A stretch of DNA of 64,000 nucleotides, from contig CAYRZL010000002.1 in assembly GCA_964428795.1 (NCBI GenBank), positions 1 to 64,000 of the forward strand, in the 5' to 3' direction. The notes beneath the pieces were generated by a model. It was not told where the DNA came from, ran no database searches, and saw only the letters and a list, made by a program, of their open reading frames with translations. The first letter of the stretch is position 1; each line of letters opens with the position of its first letter. This DNA comes from CAYRZL01 sp964428795. Lineage in GTDB: Bacteria > Bacillota > Clostridia > Lachnospirales > Lachnospiraceae. Made by a program: the position numbers and the translations under genes. This document shows, one piece after another, positions 34,758-43,031 of this stretch.

Positions 34758-36092
34758 ATGGATTTGTTCGATTATATGAGAGAACAGAATATGAAACAGG
34801 AATCACCGTTGGCGTCCAGACTGCGTCCGAGAACATTAGATGAAGTAGTGGGGCAGCAGCATATTATAGGAAAGGATAAGCTGCTCTACCGCGCCATTTC
34901 TGCGGACAAGCTTCAGTCGGTTATTTTCTACGGACCGCCGGGAACAGGAAAAACAACGCTGGCAAAGGTCATTGCAAATACGACCAGTGCGGAGTTTGCC
35001 CAGATGAATGCAACAGCTTCCGGTAAAAAGGATATGGAAGAAATGATTGCGGCCGCAAAAAATCGACGGGGTATGTATGGCAAGCGAACGATTTTATTTA
35101 TTGATGAGATTCACCGCTTCAATAAAGGGCAGCAGGATTATCTGCTTCCGTTTGTGGAGGACGGTACAGTGGTTTTGATTGGAGCAACCACCGAGAATCC
35201 ATATTTTGAGGTAAACAGTGCGTTGCTGTCCAGATCTGTCATATTTGAATTGAAGCCATTGAAAGCGGAGGATATTTCCACACTGTTGATGCGTGCATTA
35301 CAGGATCGTGAGCGGGGACTTGGAGCATATGAGGCAGATATCACACCGGAGGCACTGGAGTTTTTGTCGGACACAGCAAACGGAGATGCCAGATCCGCTT
35401 TGAATGCGTTGGAGCTGGGTGTACTGACAACCGAACGAGGTGAGGATGGAAAGATTCATATTACGCTGGACGTGGCGGCGGAATGCATTCAGAAACGAGT
35501 GGTGAAATATGACAAAAACGGAGACAATCATTACGATACGATCTCGGCGTTTATAAAGAGCATGCGGGGTTCTGACCCGGATGCGGCAGTCTATTATCTG
35601 GCACGTATGCTGTATGCAGGCGAGGATATTAAGTTTATTGCAAGGCGCATCATGATCTGTGCGGCGGAGGACGTTGGGAATGCGGATCCAAACGCTATTC
35701 AGGTGGCGGTCAGCGCAGCTCTGGCGGTGGAGCGTCTTGGTATGCCGGAGGCGAGGATCGTATTGTCACAGGCGGCAACTTATGTGGCATGTGCGCCGAA
35801 GAGCAACGCGGCGTATATGGCTGTGGACAAAGCTTTGGATTATGTGCGGAACCACCAGACCCATCCGGTACCGCCCTATCTGTGCGACAGCCATTATAAG
35901 GGAGCACAGAAGCTTGGGAAGGGTATGGATTACAAATATGCCCACAACTATCCGAATCACTATGTGAAGCAGCAATATCTGCCGGATGGCTGTAAGGATG
36001 AAAGGTTTTATGAGCTGACAGAGATGGGCTATGAAGCCCGGATGAAAGCACACTTACAGAATATCAAAGGGACAAGGGAGGATATGACATGA
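34758..36092 (+). CDS. rarA: Replication-associated recombination protein RarA (MgsA)
   Basis: About 444 residues of the clamp-loader-like AAA+ family: SRLRPRTLDEVVGQQHI, Walker A YGPPGTGKTTLAKVIA, Walker B LFIDEIHRFNKGQQDYLLP, sensor GATTENPYFEVNSALLSRS, and the C-terminal tetramer domain with HYDTISAFIKSMRGSDPDAA. It acts at stalled replication forks. The start is the ATG at 34758 (MDLFDYMREQN) after GGAGA; the ATG at 34746 is possible. It overlaps the next gene by four bases. Confidence 0.95.
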   Translation: MDLFDYMREQNMKQESPLASRLRPRTLDEVVGQQHIIGKDKLLYRAISADKLQSVIFYGPPGTGKTTLAKVIANTTSAEFAQMNATASGKKDMEEMIAAAKNRRGMYGKRTILFIDEIHRFNKGQQDYLLPFVEDGTVVLIGATTENPYFEVNSALLSRSVIFELKPLKAEDISTLLMRALQDRERGLGAYEADITPEALEFLSDTANGDARSALNALELGVLTTERGEDGKIHITLDVAAECIQKRVVKYDKNGDNHYDTISAFIKSMRGSDPDAAVYYLARMLYAGEDIKFIARRIMICAAEDVGNADPNAIQVAVSAALAVERLGMPEARIVLSQAATYVACAPKSNAAYMAVDKALDYVRNHQTHPVPPYLCDSHYKGAQKLGKGMDYKYAHNYPNHYVKQQYLPDGCKDERFYELTEMGYEARMKAHLQNIKGTREDMT

Positions 36093-37375
36093 AATCATAT
36101 TTGGAGATGACAAAGGAAGAGCTGCTGGAGGAAAAAGCAGGTCTGGAAAAGCAGTACAAGGAATACAAAAAAAGAGGCCTGAATCTGGATATGTCCAGAG
36201 GAAAGCCATCCGCGGAGCAGTTGGATCTGTCTATGGGAATGATGGATGTACTCAACAGTGATGTGGAGCTGTGCTGCGAGGACGGTACGGACTGCCGCAA
36301 TTACGGTGTGTTGGATGGCATTCAGGAGGCAAAGGTTCTTCTTGGTGATATGATCGAGTGTCACCCTGATAATATTATTATCTATGGAAATTCCAGTCTG
36401 AATATTATGTACGATACGATTTCCCGTTCCATGACCCACGGTGTGATGGGAAATACCCCGTGGTGCAAGCTGGATAAGGTAAAATTTTTATGTCCGGTGC
36501 CGGGATATGACAGACATTTTGCAATTACAGAATACTTTGGTATCGAGATGATTAACATTCCGATGCTTCCTACCGGACCGGATATGGATATGGTGGAGGA
36601 GCTTGTCAGCTCGGATGAGGCGATCAAAGGTATCTGGTGTGTACCGAAATACTCTAACCCACAGGGAATCAGCTATTCGGATGAGACGGTACGCCGCTTT
36701 GCAAGATTGAAACCGGCAGCAAAGGATTTTCGTATTTACTGGGATAATGCTTACGGTGTACATCACCTGTATGATCTGGATCAGGATTCTCTGATTGAGA
36801 TTCTGGCGGAGTGTAAGCGGGCAGGCAATCCGGATATGGTTTATAAGTTCTGCTCTACATCAAAGATCAGCTTCCCGGGGTCCGGTGTGGCAGCGATTGC
36901 AACATCAGCAAACAATCTGGAAGATATCAAAAAACAGTTGAAGATTCAGACGATCGGTCATGACAAGGTAAATCAGCTTCGTCATGTGCGTTATTTCAAA
37001 GATATTCACGGTATGGTGGAGCATATGAGAAAACATGCGGATTCTCTTCGTCCGAAATTTGAGATGATTCTGGATAAGCTGGATGAGGAGATCGCACCTC
37101 GCGGTATCGGAAACTGGGTGAGACCGAAGGGCGGATATTTCATTTGCTTTGAAGCTATGGAGGGATGTGCAAAATCTATCGTCTCCAAAGCAAAGAAGGC
37201 AGGCGTGGTCATGACACCTGCAGGTGCACCGTTCCCATACGGAAAAGACCCGAAAGATTCTGTCATCCGTATCGCACCGTCTTATCCTACTTTAGAGGAT
37301 CTGACACTGGCAACGGAGGTGTTTGTGGTGTGCGTGAAGCTGGCAAGTGTGGAGAAGCTGCTGCAGGAAAAATAG
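36089..37375 (+). CDS. Aspartate aminotransferase-type PLP enzyme
   Basis: 428 residues of the single-domain aspartate aminotransferase group that begins with LDMSRGKPSAEQLDLS. Other markers are GNSSLNIMYDTISRS, CVPKYSNPQGISYSDE, IYWDNAYGVHHLYD and CSTSKISFPGSGVAAIA (Schiff-base Lys in TSKISFPG). It interconverts aspartate/oxaloacetate with glutamate/2-oxoglutarate or related amino acids. Its ATG overlaps the rarA stop (ATGA), so it is translated together with rarA despite having no functional link. Confidence 0.88.
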   Translation: MKSYLEMTKEELLEEKAGLEKQYKEYKKRGLNLDMSRGKPSAEQLDLSMGMMDVLNSDVELCCEDGTDCRNYGVLDGIQEAKVLLGDMIECHPDNIIIYGNSSLNIMYDTISRSMTHGVMGNTPWCKLDKVKFLCPVPGYDRHFAITEYFGIEMINIPMLPTGPDMDMVEELVSSDEAIKGIWCVPKYSNPQGISYSDETVRRFARLKPAAKDFRIYWDNAYGVHHLYDLDQDSLIEILAECKRAGNPDMVYKFCSTSKISFPGSGVAAIATSANNLEDIKKQLKIQTIGHDKVNQLRHVRYFKDIHGMVEHMRKHADSLRPKFEMILDKLDEEIAPRGIGNWVRPKGGYFICFEAMEGCAKSIVSKAKKAGVVMTPAGAPFPYGKDPKDSVIRIAPSYPTLEDLTLATEVFVVCVKLASVEKLLQEK

Positions 37376-37390
37376 AAGAGATTTTTAAAA

Positions 37391-37432
37391 CATTGTCCTT
37401 TGGATGGAGTACATTCAAAGGGCAATGTTTTT
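37391..37432 (+). terminator. Intrinsic terminator
   Basis: A 16-bp stem with two G-T pairs (37391-37406 with 37412-37427), loop GAGTA, then TTTTTA. Confidence 0.88.
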
Positions 37433-37466
37433 ACTTTCGGACAATACAAATAGTGTTGAAATATAG

Positions 37467-37494
37467 TTGACTTTTTGTTTAATATCAGTATAAT
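37467..37494 (+). promoter_or_regulatory. Promoter of the pot operon
   Basis: TTGACT (37467-37472), 16 bases, TATAAT (37489-37494), 36 bases before the regulator ATG. The regulator probably acts on this promoter too. Confidence 0.78.
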
Positions 37495-37530
37495 TAACAT
37501 GGTTACGTAAAAGTAAACAAGAGGTTTAGT

Positions 37531-38088
37531 ATGAATGCAAATAATATCAATCTTCAGATTGGAATAAAAATCAAAAATTTAAGAAATGCCAACGGACTGA
37601 CACAGCAGGAGCTGGCGGATAGGACAGAGCTGACAAAGGGATATATCTCCCAGTTGGAGCGTGGGCTGGCAGCTCCTTCGGTATCTACATTGCTGGATAT
37701 TATTGAGTGTCTTGGCAGCAATGTGGCAGATTTTTTTAAGGAGACGGAAGAGGAAGCCATTGTTTTCCGGGATGAAGATTATTTTGAAAAAATTGATGAC
37801 GCAGGAAACAGTGTGGAGTGGCTTGTATCTACTGCACAGAAAAACATGATGGAGCCGATTCGCATGGTTTTAAAGCCGGGTGAGTGTACTGCCGAGGACA
37901 AACCCCACGAGGGGGAGGAGTTTGGCTATGTGATCAGCGGTAAGCTCAGGCTTCATCTGGGGGACCGGATCTACAAAGTGGGATCGGGAGAGTCTTTTTA
38001 TTTTAAAAGTGACCGCAGGCATTTTGTTGAGGCGGTGGGGAAGAAACCGACAAAGTTTTTGTGGGTGAGTACGCCGCCATCTTTTTAA
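37531..38088 (+). CDS. XRE-cupin regulator of polyamine uptake
   Basis: 185 residues: N-terminal helix-turn-helix (IKNLRNANGLTQQELADRTE, KGYISQLERGLAAPSVSTL) and C-terminal cupin (KPHEGEEFGYVISGKLRLHL...). This PuuR-like architecture commonly precedes potABCD in Firmicutes and senses a small ligand in the cupin. AGAGG precedes the ATG. The potA gene follows after about 20 bases, so it is probably the first gene of the operon and controls it. Confidence 0.9.
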   Translation: MNANNINLQIGIKIKNLRNANGLTQQELADRTELTKGYISQLERGLAAPSVSTLLDIIECLGSNVADFFKETEEEAIVFRDEDYFEKIDDAGNSVEWLVSTAQKNMMEPIRMVLKPGECTAEDKPHEGEEFGYVISGKLRLHLGDRIYKVGSGESFYFKSDRRHFVEAVGKKPTKFLWVSTPPSF

Positions 38089-38110
38089 ATACAGGAGAAT
38101 GGAAATTTAC

Positions 38111-39184
38111 ATGGAAAATACGATATTGACATTGGAGCATATCTCCAAATCTTTTGACGATAAACTGATTTTAAATGATCTTAGTATTGAAATCGGCAAG
38201 AACGAGTTTGTGACGCTGCTGGGTCCTTCCGGCTGCGGTAAGACGACTACACTTCGGATCATTGGAGGATTTGAGTATCCGGATCAGGGACGGGTAATAT
38301 TTAATGGGAAGGATATTACCAGAGTGGCGCCGGACAAGCGAAATATCAATACGGTGTTTCAGAAATATTCCCTGTTCTCACATATGAGTATTGAGGAGAA
38401 TATTGCCTTCGGATTGAAGCTAAAAAAGAAGGATAAGAAATATATTGAGGAAAAAGTAAAGTATGCATTAAAGCTGGTAGATCTGGAGGGGTTTGAAAAA
38501 AGAAAGCCTGCTTCTCTTTCCGGCGGACAGCAGCAGCGTATTGCCATTGCAAGAGCTATCGTAAATGAACCGGATATTCTGCTGTTGGATGAACCGTTGG
38601 GAGCGTTGGATCTGAAGCTGCGTCAGGATATGCAAAAAGAGCTGATCCGCATCAAGAGTGATCTGGGCATCACGTTTATCTATGTGACCCACGATCAGGA
38701 GGAAGCGCTTACCATGTCTGACCGGATCATTGTTATGAATCAGGGCTTAATACAGCAGATCGGTACGCCGATAGATATTTACAACGAGCCTCAGAATGCC
38801 TTTGTTGCGGATTTCATCGGAGACAGTAATATTCTGGAAGGCATTATGATCGAGGATAAGAAAGTTGTGATGGGTAATGTATTGTTCCACTGCGTGGATG
38901 AGGGATTTGGGGAAAACGAGCTGGTGGATGTGGTTATCCGCCCGGAGGATGTGGAGCTGGTTGCTGAGGATGCAGGACTGTTGAACGGTGTGGTGAAATC
39001 AATTCTGTTCAAAGGTGTGCATTACGAGATGAAGGTGGAGGCAAACGGATTTGACTGGATGGTACACAGTACGATCTACCGTGAGCCGGGCAGCCGCATG
39101 GGTATCTATGTGAATCCGGAAAACATCCAGATTATGCACAAGCCAAGCTCATCGGCGGAAGAGGTGATTGGAAAAAATGAATAA
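38111..39184 (+). CDS. potA: Spermidine/putrescine ABC transporter ATPase
   Basis: About 357 residues: Walker A LGPSGCGKTTTLRIIGG, signature LSGGQQQRIAIARAIVNEP, Walker B ILLLDEPLGALDLKLR and a C-terminal TOBE domain (DVVIRPEDVELV). It powers polyamine import. I use the ATG at 38111 because the ATG at 38099 directly abuts AGGAGA. Its end overlaps potB by 8 bases. Confidence 0.95.
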   Translation: MENTILTLEHISKSFDDKLILNDLSIEIGKNEFVTLLGPSGCGKTTTLRIIGGFEYPDQGRVIFNGKDITRVAPDKRNINTVFQKYSLFSHMSIEENIAFGLKLKKKDKKYIEEKVKYALKLVDLEGFEKRKPASLSGGQQQRIAIARAIVNEPDILLLDEPLGALDLKLRQDMQKELIRIKSDLGITFIYVTHDQEEALTMSDRIIVMNQGLIQQIGTPIDIYNEPQNAFVADFIGDSNILEGIMIEDKKVVMGNVLFHCVDEGFGENELVDVVIRPEDVELVAEDAGLLNGVVKSILFKGVHYEMKVEANGFDWMVHSTIYREPGSRMGIYVNPENIQIMHKPSSSAEEVIGKNE

Positions 39185-39995
39185 ACGGTCTTTATTAGCA
39201 ACGCCATATATTGTATGGATCATCGGTTTTACTGTATTGCCGCTCCTTCTGATCATAGGCTATGCATTGATGGATGTAAACGGAGGCTTTACGCTGTCGA
39301 ACATACTGGCGATTTTCGATCCGATACACGGAAAAGCATTTTTGCTTTCTCTGGGAATTGCACTGCTCAGTACGGTCATCTGTTTTGTGCTGGCATATCC
39401 ACTGGCTTTGGCGCTTCGAAATTTGAACTTCAGTAAGCAGGGATTTATCATTCTGGTGGTGGTACTGCCCATGTGGATGAATTTTATCCTGCGTATTCTG
39501 GCATGGCAGATGATTCTGTCCCAGAATGGAATTTTAAATATGGTTTTAAGCTGGATGCATTTGCCCCGGCAGAATATGATCAATACGCCGGTCGCCATCA
39601 TGATCGGAATGGTATATGATTATCTTCCGTTTATGATACTGCCTATCTACAATGCGCTCATGGATATTGATGAAGATATCATTGAGGCGGCGAGAGATCT
39701 GGGAGCGAATCAGGCGGTTGTCGTGAGAAGAATTATTTTCCCGCTGACTGTTCGGGGTATCGCCAGCGGTGTGACGATGGTGTTTGTGCCTTCTCTGACC
39801 ACCTTTGTTATTTCCAACATATTGGGAGGCGGAAAGGTACAGTTGATCGGAAATATTATTGAGCAGGAATTTACAAAGAGCATGAACTGGAACTTAGGTT
39901 CCGGTCTGTCGGTGGCATTGATGATATTTGTGCTGATCAGCATGCTGTTTACAATGAAAAACGAATCAAATGATAAGGGAACGATCGTATGGTAA
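39177..39995 (+). CDS. potB: Spermidine/putrescine ABC transporter permease
   Basis: About 272 residues with six membrane helices and the EAA loop EAARDLGANQAVVVRRIIFPL, the contact for PotA. The ATG at 39177 lies inside the end of potA, which indicates coupled translation. A TTG at 39168 in the same frame is less likely. It overlaps potC by 7 bases. Confidence 0.94.
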   Translation: MNKRSLLATPYIVWIIGFTVLPLLLIIGYALMDVNGGFTLSNILAIFDPIHGKAFLLSLGIALLSTVICFVLAYPLALALRNLNFSKQGFIILVVVLPMWMNFILRILAWQMILSQNGILNMVLSWMHLPRQNMINTPVAIMIGMVYDYLPFMILPIYNALMDIDEDIIEAARDLGANQAVVVRRIIFPLTVRGIASGVTMVFVPSLTTFVISNILGGGKVQLIGNIIEQEFTKSMNWNLGSGLSVALMIFVLISMLFTMKNESNDKGTIVW

Positions 39996-40804
39996 GGGGA
40001 AGTAAAGCGAAAAACTTTATACAAAGGACATACCTTTATATCATTCTTATATTTTTATATGCGCCCATTGCAGTGCTGATCGCATTGTCTTTTAACAGCT
40101 CTAAATCCCGCGTGGTGTGGGGCGGTTTTACCTTGAAATGGTATCGTGAGCTGTTTTCCAGCCATATGATTCTGGAAGCGCTGCAAAACACGGTGGTGCT
40201 GGGACTTGCATCAGCCGGAATTGCCACTGCCATTGGTCTGTTTGGCGCATTGGGCATTGATGCGATGCGAAAGAGGAATTATCAGCTGACGATGGGATTT
40301 GGTAATATTCCCATGCTGAATGCGGATATTGTGACGGGAATTGCTCTGATGCTCTGGTTTGCACGGTTTATGAATCTGGGATTTACGAGCATTCTTCTGG
40401 CGCATGTGACGTTTAATATTCCGTATGTGGTGCTGAGTATTCTGCCCCGATTGAACCAGATGGATATCAGTGTGTATGAGGCGGCGAGAGATCTTGGGGC
40501 AAACAGTGTGACCGCATTTATCAAGGTGACATTGCCGGGGATCATTCCGGCCGTGATTTCCGGATTTTTTATGGCATTGACGATGTCTATGGATGATTTT
40601 GTGGTGACTTATTTTACAAAAGGGGCGGGCATTAACACGCTGTCAACTCTGATCTACGGTCAGATCCGAAAAGGAATCAAGCCGGAGATGTATGCGTTGT
40701 CCACCATCATTTTTGCTGTGATATTGATTATATTGCTGTGCGTGAATTATGTGCCGCGCATTACAATGAAAGCCCGGGAATCAAGCCCGTCAGGGCGCAG
40801 ATGA
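39989..40804 (+). CDS. potC: Spermidine/putrescine ABC transporter permease
   Basis: 271 residues, six membrane helices, EAA loop YEAARDLGANSVTAFIKVTLP. The last residues (ARESSPSGRR) come from a repeat-bearing segment that seems inserted at the 3' end: the 17-mer TTACAATGAAAGCCCGG at 40761 recurs at 40880. Joining the flanks would give an end of MKARKKKEI and a stop at 40912-40914, just ahead of potD. The transporter domain itself is intact, so function is probably kept. Confidence 0.93.
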   Translation: MVRGSKAKNFIQRTYLYIILIFLYAPIAVLIALSFNSSKSRVVWGGFTLKWYRELFSSHMILEALQNTVVLGLASAGIATAIGLFGALGIDAMRKRNYQLTMGFGNIPMLNADIVTGIALMLWFARFMNLGFTSILLAHVTFNIPYVVLSILPRLNQMDISVYEAARDLGANSVTAFIKVTLPGIIPAVISGFFMALTMSMDDFVVTYFTKGAGINTLSTLIYGQIRKGIKPEMYALSTIIFAVILIILLCVNYVPRITMKARESSPSGRR

Positions 40805-40896
40805 CAGGTTGCTTTCATGTATGCAGCGGCGCTTAGCGAGGCAAGCCCGTCAGGGTGCAGGAGAGCTTAGCAGAGTTGTTTACAATGAAAGCCCGG
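40761..40896. repeat. 119-bp insertion flanked by 17-bp direct repeats
   Basis: TTACAATGAAAGCCCGG is present at 40761-40777 and exactly again at 40880-40896. Between them CAAGCCCGTCAGGG occurs twice (40782 and 40842), with GCTTAGC-like motifs. No gene is present. The layout fits a small insertion with a target-site duplication, or a slipped duplication, which changed the end of potC and pushed potD away. Confidence 0.75.
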
Positions 40897-40917
40897 AAGA
40901 AAAAGGAGATTTAAGGT

Positions 40918-42000
40918 ATGAAAAGAAAAGTAGTGAGTATGGTGCTTATGGCATGTCTTGCGGCAGGTTTGGCGGCAGGATGCGGCAGTGAGCAGGAAGG
41001 GAACAAAGCTTCTGCTGCAAAAGAGGGAGACCGCACATTGACGGTGTTTAATTACGGGGAGTATATGGATCCGGATGTAATCGCGGAATTTGAGGATGAG
41101 ACCGGAATTACCGTATTGTATGAGGAGGCTGTGACACCGGAAGAAATGTATTCCAAATACAGTGCGGGCGTGATCGATTATGATCTGGTGTGCACCACCG
41201 ACTATATGATCAAGAAGCTGATGGAGGACGGTGAGCTTCAGGAGATTGATTTTGACAGTATGGAGAACGCCTCAAATATCGGTGATGATTACTGGGAGTT
41301 TGCAAAGGCATTTGATCCGGAAAATAAATATTCCATGCCTTATTTCTGGGGGACGGTTGGAATCCTTTATGATACGACCCGTGTAACCGAGCCGGTGACA
41401 AGCTGGGATGTGTTGTTTAACGGGGACTATGCCGGCGAGATTATTATGCAGGACAGTATGCGGGATACCTTTATGGTAGCCCTGAAATATCTTGGATATT
41501 CTATGAATACCACGGATGAAAATGAATTGCAGGAAGCGTTGGAACTGTTGAAGGCGCAGAAACCGGATGTGCAGGCATATCTGGTGGATGAGGTTCGGGA
41601 TGAGATCGTGGCAGGAAATGCAATTATGGGCGTGATTTATTCCGGGGAAGCGTATCTGGGGCATGAGTACAATGAAGATCTGGCTTATGTGGTCCCCGAG
41701 GAGGGCTCCAATATCTGGATGGACAGTTGGGCAATTACTCAAAAATGTACAGATAAAGAAGCGGCGGAGCAGTTTTTGGATTTTATCAATCGCGGGGATA
41801 TGGCGTACAAAAACTTTGAATATATCTATTATTCCACGCCGAATGAGGCGGCTGTTGATTTGATGGATGAGGAATTCAAAAATAATGAGATGATCATTCC
41901 GGATATGACGAGCCTTCAGAACTGTGAAGTGAATACGATCTGCGATAATGAAATTCTGGATCTGTACAGCACCTTGTGGAAGGAATTGAAGGCGGATTAG
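40918..42000 (+). CDS. potD: Spermidine/putrescine-binding lipoprotein
   Basis: 360 residues. A lipoprotein signal (MKRKVVSMVLMACLAAGLAA, then GCGSEQ) puts the lipid on Cys after LAAG. The mature part is a PotD-type solute-binding protein: LTVFNYGEYMDPDVIAEFED, VTPEEMYSKYSAG..DYDLVCTTDYMI and YFWGTVGILYDTTRV. AAGGAG precedes the ATG; that site lies in the tail of the segment that appears to have been the original potC end. Confidence 0.95.
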   Translation: MKRKVVSMVLMACLAAGLAAGCGSEQEGNKASAAKEGDRTLTVFNYGEYMDPDVIAEFEDETGITVLYEEAVTPEEMYSKYSAGVIDYDLVCTTDYMIKKLMEDGELQEIDFDSMENASNIGDDYWEFAKAFDPENKYSMPYFWGTVGILYDTTRVTEPVTSWDVLFNGDYAGEIIMQDSMRDTFMVALKYLGYSMNTTDENELQEALELLKAQKPDVQAYLVDEVRDEIVAGNAIMGVIYSGEAYLGHEYNEDLAYVVPEEGSNIWMDSWAITQKCTDKEAAEQFLDFINRGDMAYKNFEYIYYSTPNEAAVDLMDEEFKNNEMIIPDMTSLQNCEVNTICDNEILDLYSTLWKELKAD

Positions 42001-42010
42001 GAGGTTTCTT

Positions 42011-43021
42011 TTGAGAGATGAAGCGTTATTGCGGGAGCTGACCCAGCTTTGGGGTGTTTCCGGTTATGAAAAAGGGGTTCGGGAGTTTATTTCCCGGGAG
42101 GCGAAAGCCTATGCGGATGAGATGATCACAGACGCCATGGGTAATCTGATTGTATATAAAAAAGGAACCGGAGGGGCGGCTGCAAAGAGGATCATGTATG
42201 CCGCTCATATGGATGAGATCGGGTTTATGGTAAAAACCATCGAGGCGGACGGACGTCTGAGAGTGTGCAATATGGGCTGGAACTGGACCGGGTCTGTCTA
42301 CAACAGCAGAGTTCAGTTTAAAAACGGTATAAAAGGCGTGGTAAGCTGTGAGGGTGCGATAGAGGAGGCGGCGAACAAAGCGGGCAAGCTCTACATCGAT
42401 ATCGGCGCCACTTCAAAAGAAGATGCGCAAAAAGCAGTTCATCTGGGAGACGCCTGCGGCTATATCGGGGAATATCTGAATCTGCAAAATGACAGAATCT
42501 GTGCTAAGAGTCTGGACAACCGGATCGGATGTTATCAGCTTTTGGAGGCATTGAAGGAAAATAAAGGCTGTTTCAATGATATTTATTATGTTTTCTCCGT
42601 GCAGGAGGAGCTGGGATGTCGTGGTTCCAAACCGGCTGCCGAGCGGATCAAACCGGATATCGGTATTGCGGTGGATATCACTCCGGCTCACGATTATCCC
42701 TGTGATCTGGAAGGCAGCAACACGGTAGATGGCGGAATCGGTATAAAAATATGTGATCCGTCGGTAGTCAGTGATGAGGATATAGTGGAAGCAATGATCG
42801 ACTGCTGTGAAGAGAGAAACATTCCCTATCAGCGGGAAGTCATCGATCAGGGCGGAACGGATGCTTCCAGCATGAACGTGTCCGGCTTTGGTGTGCGTAC
42901 CGGAGGCATTGTGGTGGTGACCAGATATCCCCACTGTCAGAGTGCGGTGGCGTCCAAAAAAGATATTGAGGCAGGTATCGACCTGATCAATGCTTTTTCC
43001 GATTACAGATTTGAGTTTTAG
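42011..43021 (+). CDS. M42-family metallopeptidase
   Basis: 336 residues of the M42 aminopeptidase/glutamyl-aminopeptidase family, a di-metal enzyme forming tetrahedral assemblies. Visible ligands: YAAHMDEIGFMV (His), KSLDNRIGCYQ (Asp), SVQEELGCRGS (Glu-Glu, catalytic and ligand), AVDITPAHD (Asp) and TRYPHCQSA (His). The start is the TTG at 42011, with AGGAGG 6 bases upstream straddling the potD stop, so it is likely co-transcribed with potD. Confidence 0.9.
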   Translation: MRDEALLRELTQLWGVSGYEKGVREFISREAKAYADEMITDAMGNLIVYKKGTGGAAAKRIMYAAHMDEIGFMVKTIEADGRLRVCNMGWNWTGSVYNSRVQFKNGIKGVVSCEGAIEEAANKAGKLYIDIGATSKEDAQKAVHLGDACGYIGEYLNLQNDRICAKSLDNRIGCYQLLEALKENKGCFNDIYYVFSVQEELGCRGSKPAAERIKPDIGIAVDITPAHDYPCDLEGSNTVDGGIGIKICDPSVVSDEDIVEAMIDCCEERNIPYQREVIDQGGTDASSMNVSGFGVRTGGIVVVTRYPHCQSAVASKKDIEAGIDLINAFSDYRFEF

Positions 43022-43031
43022 GGGTGGCAGA

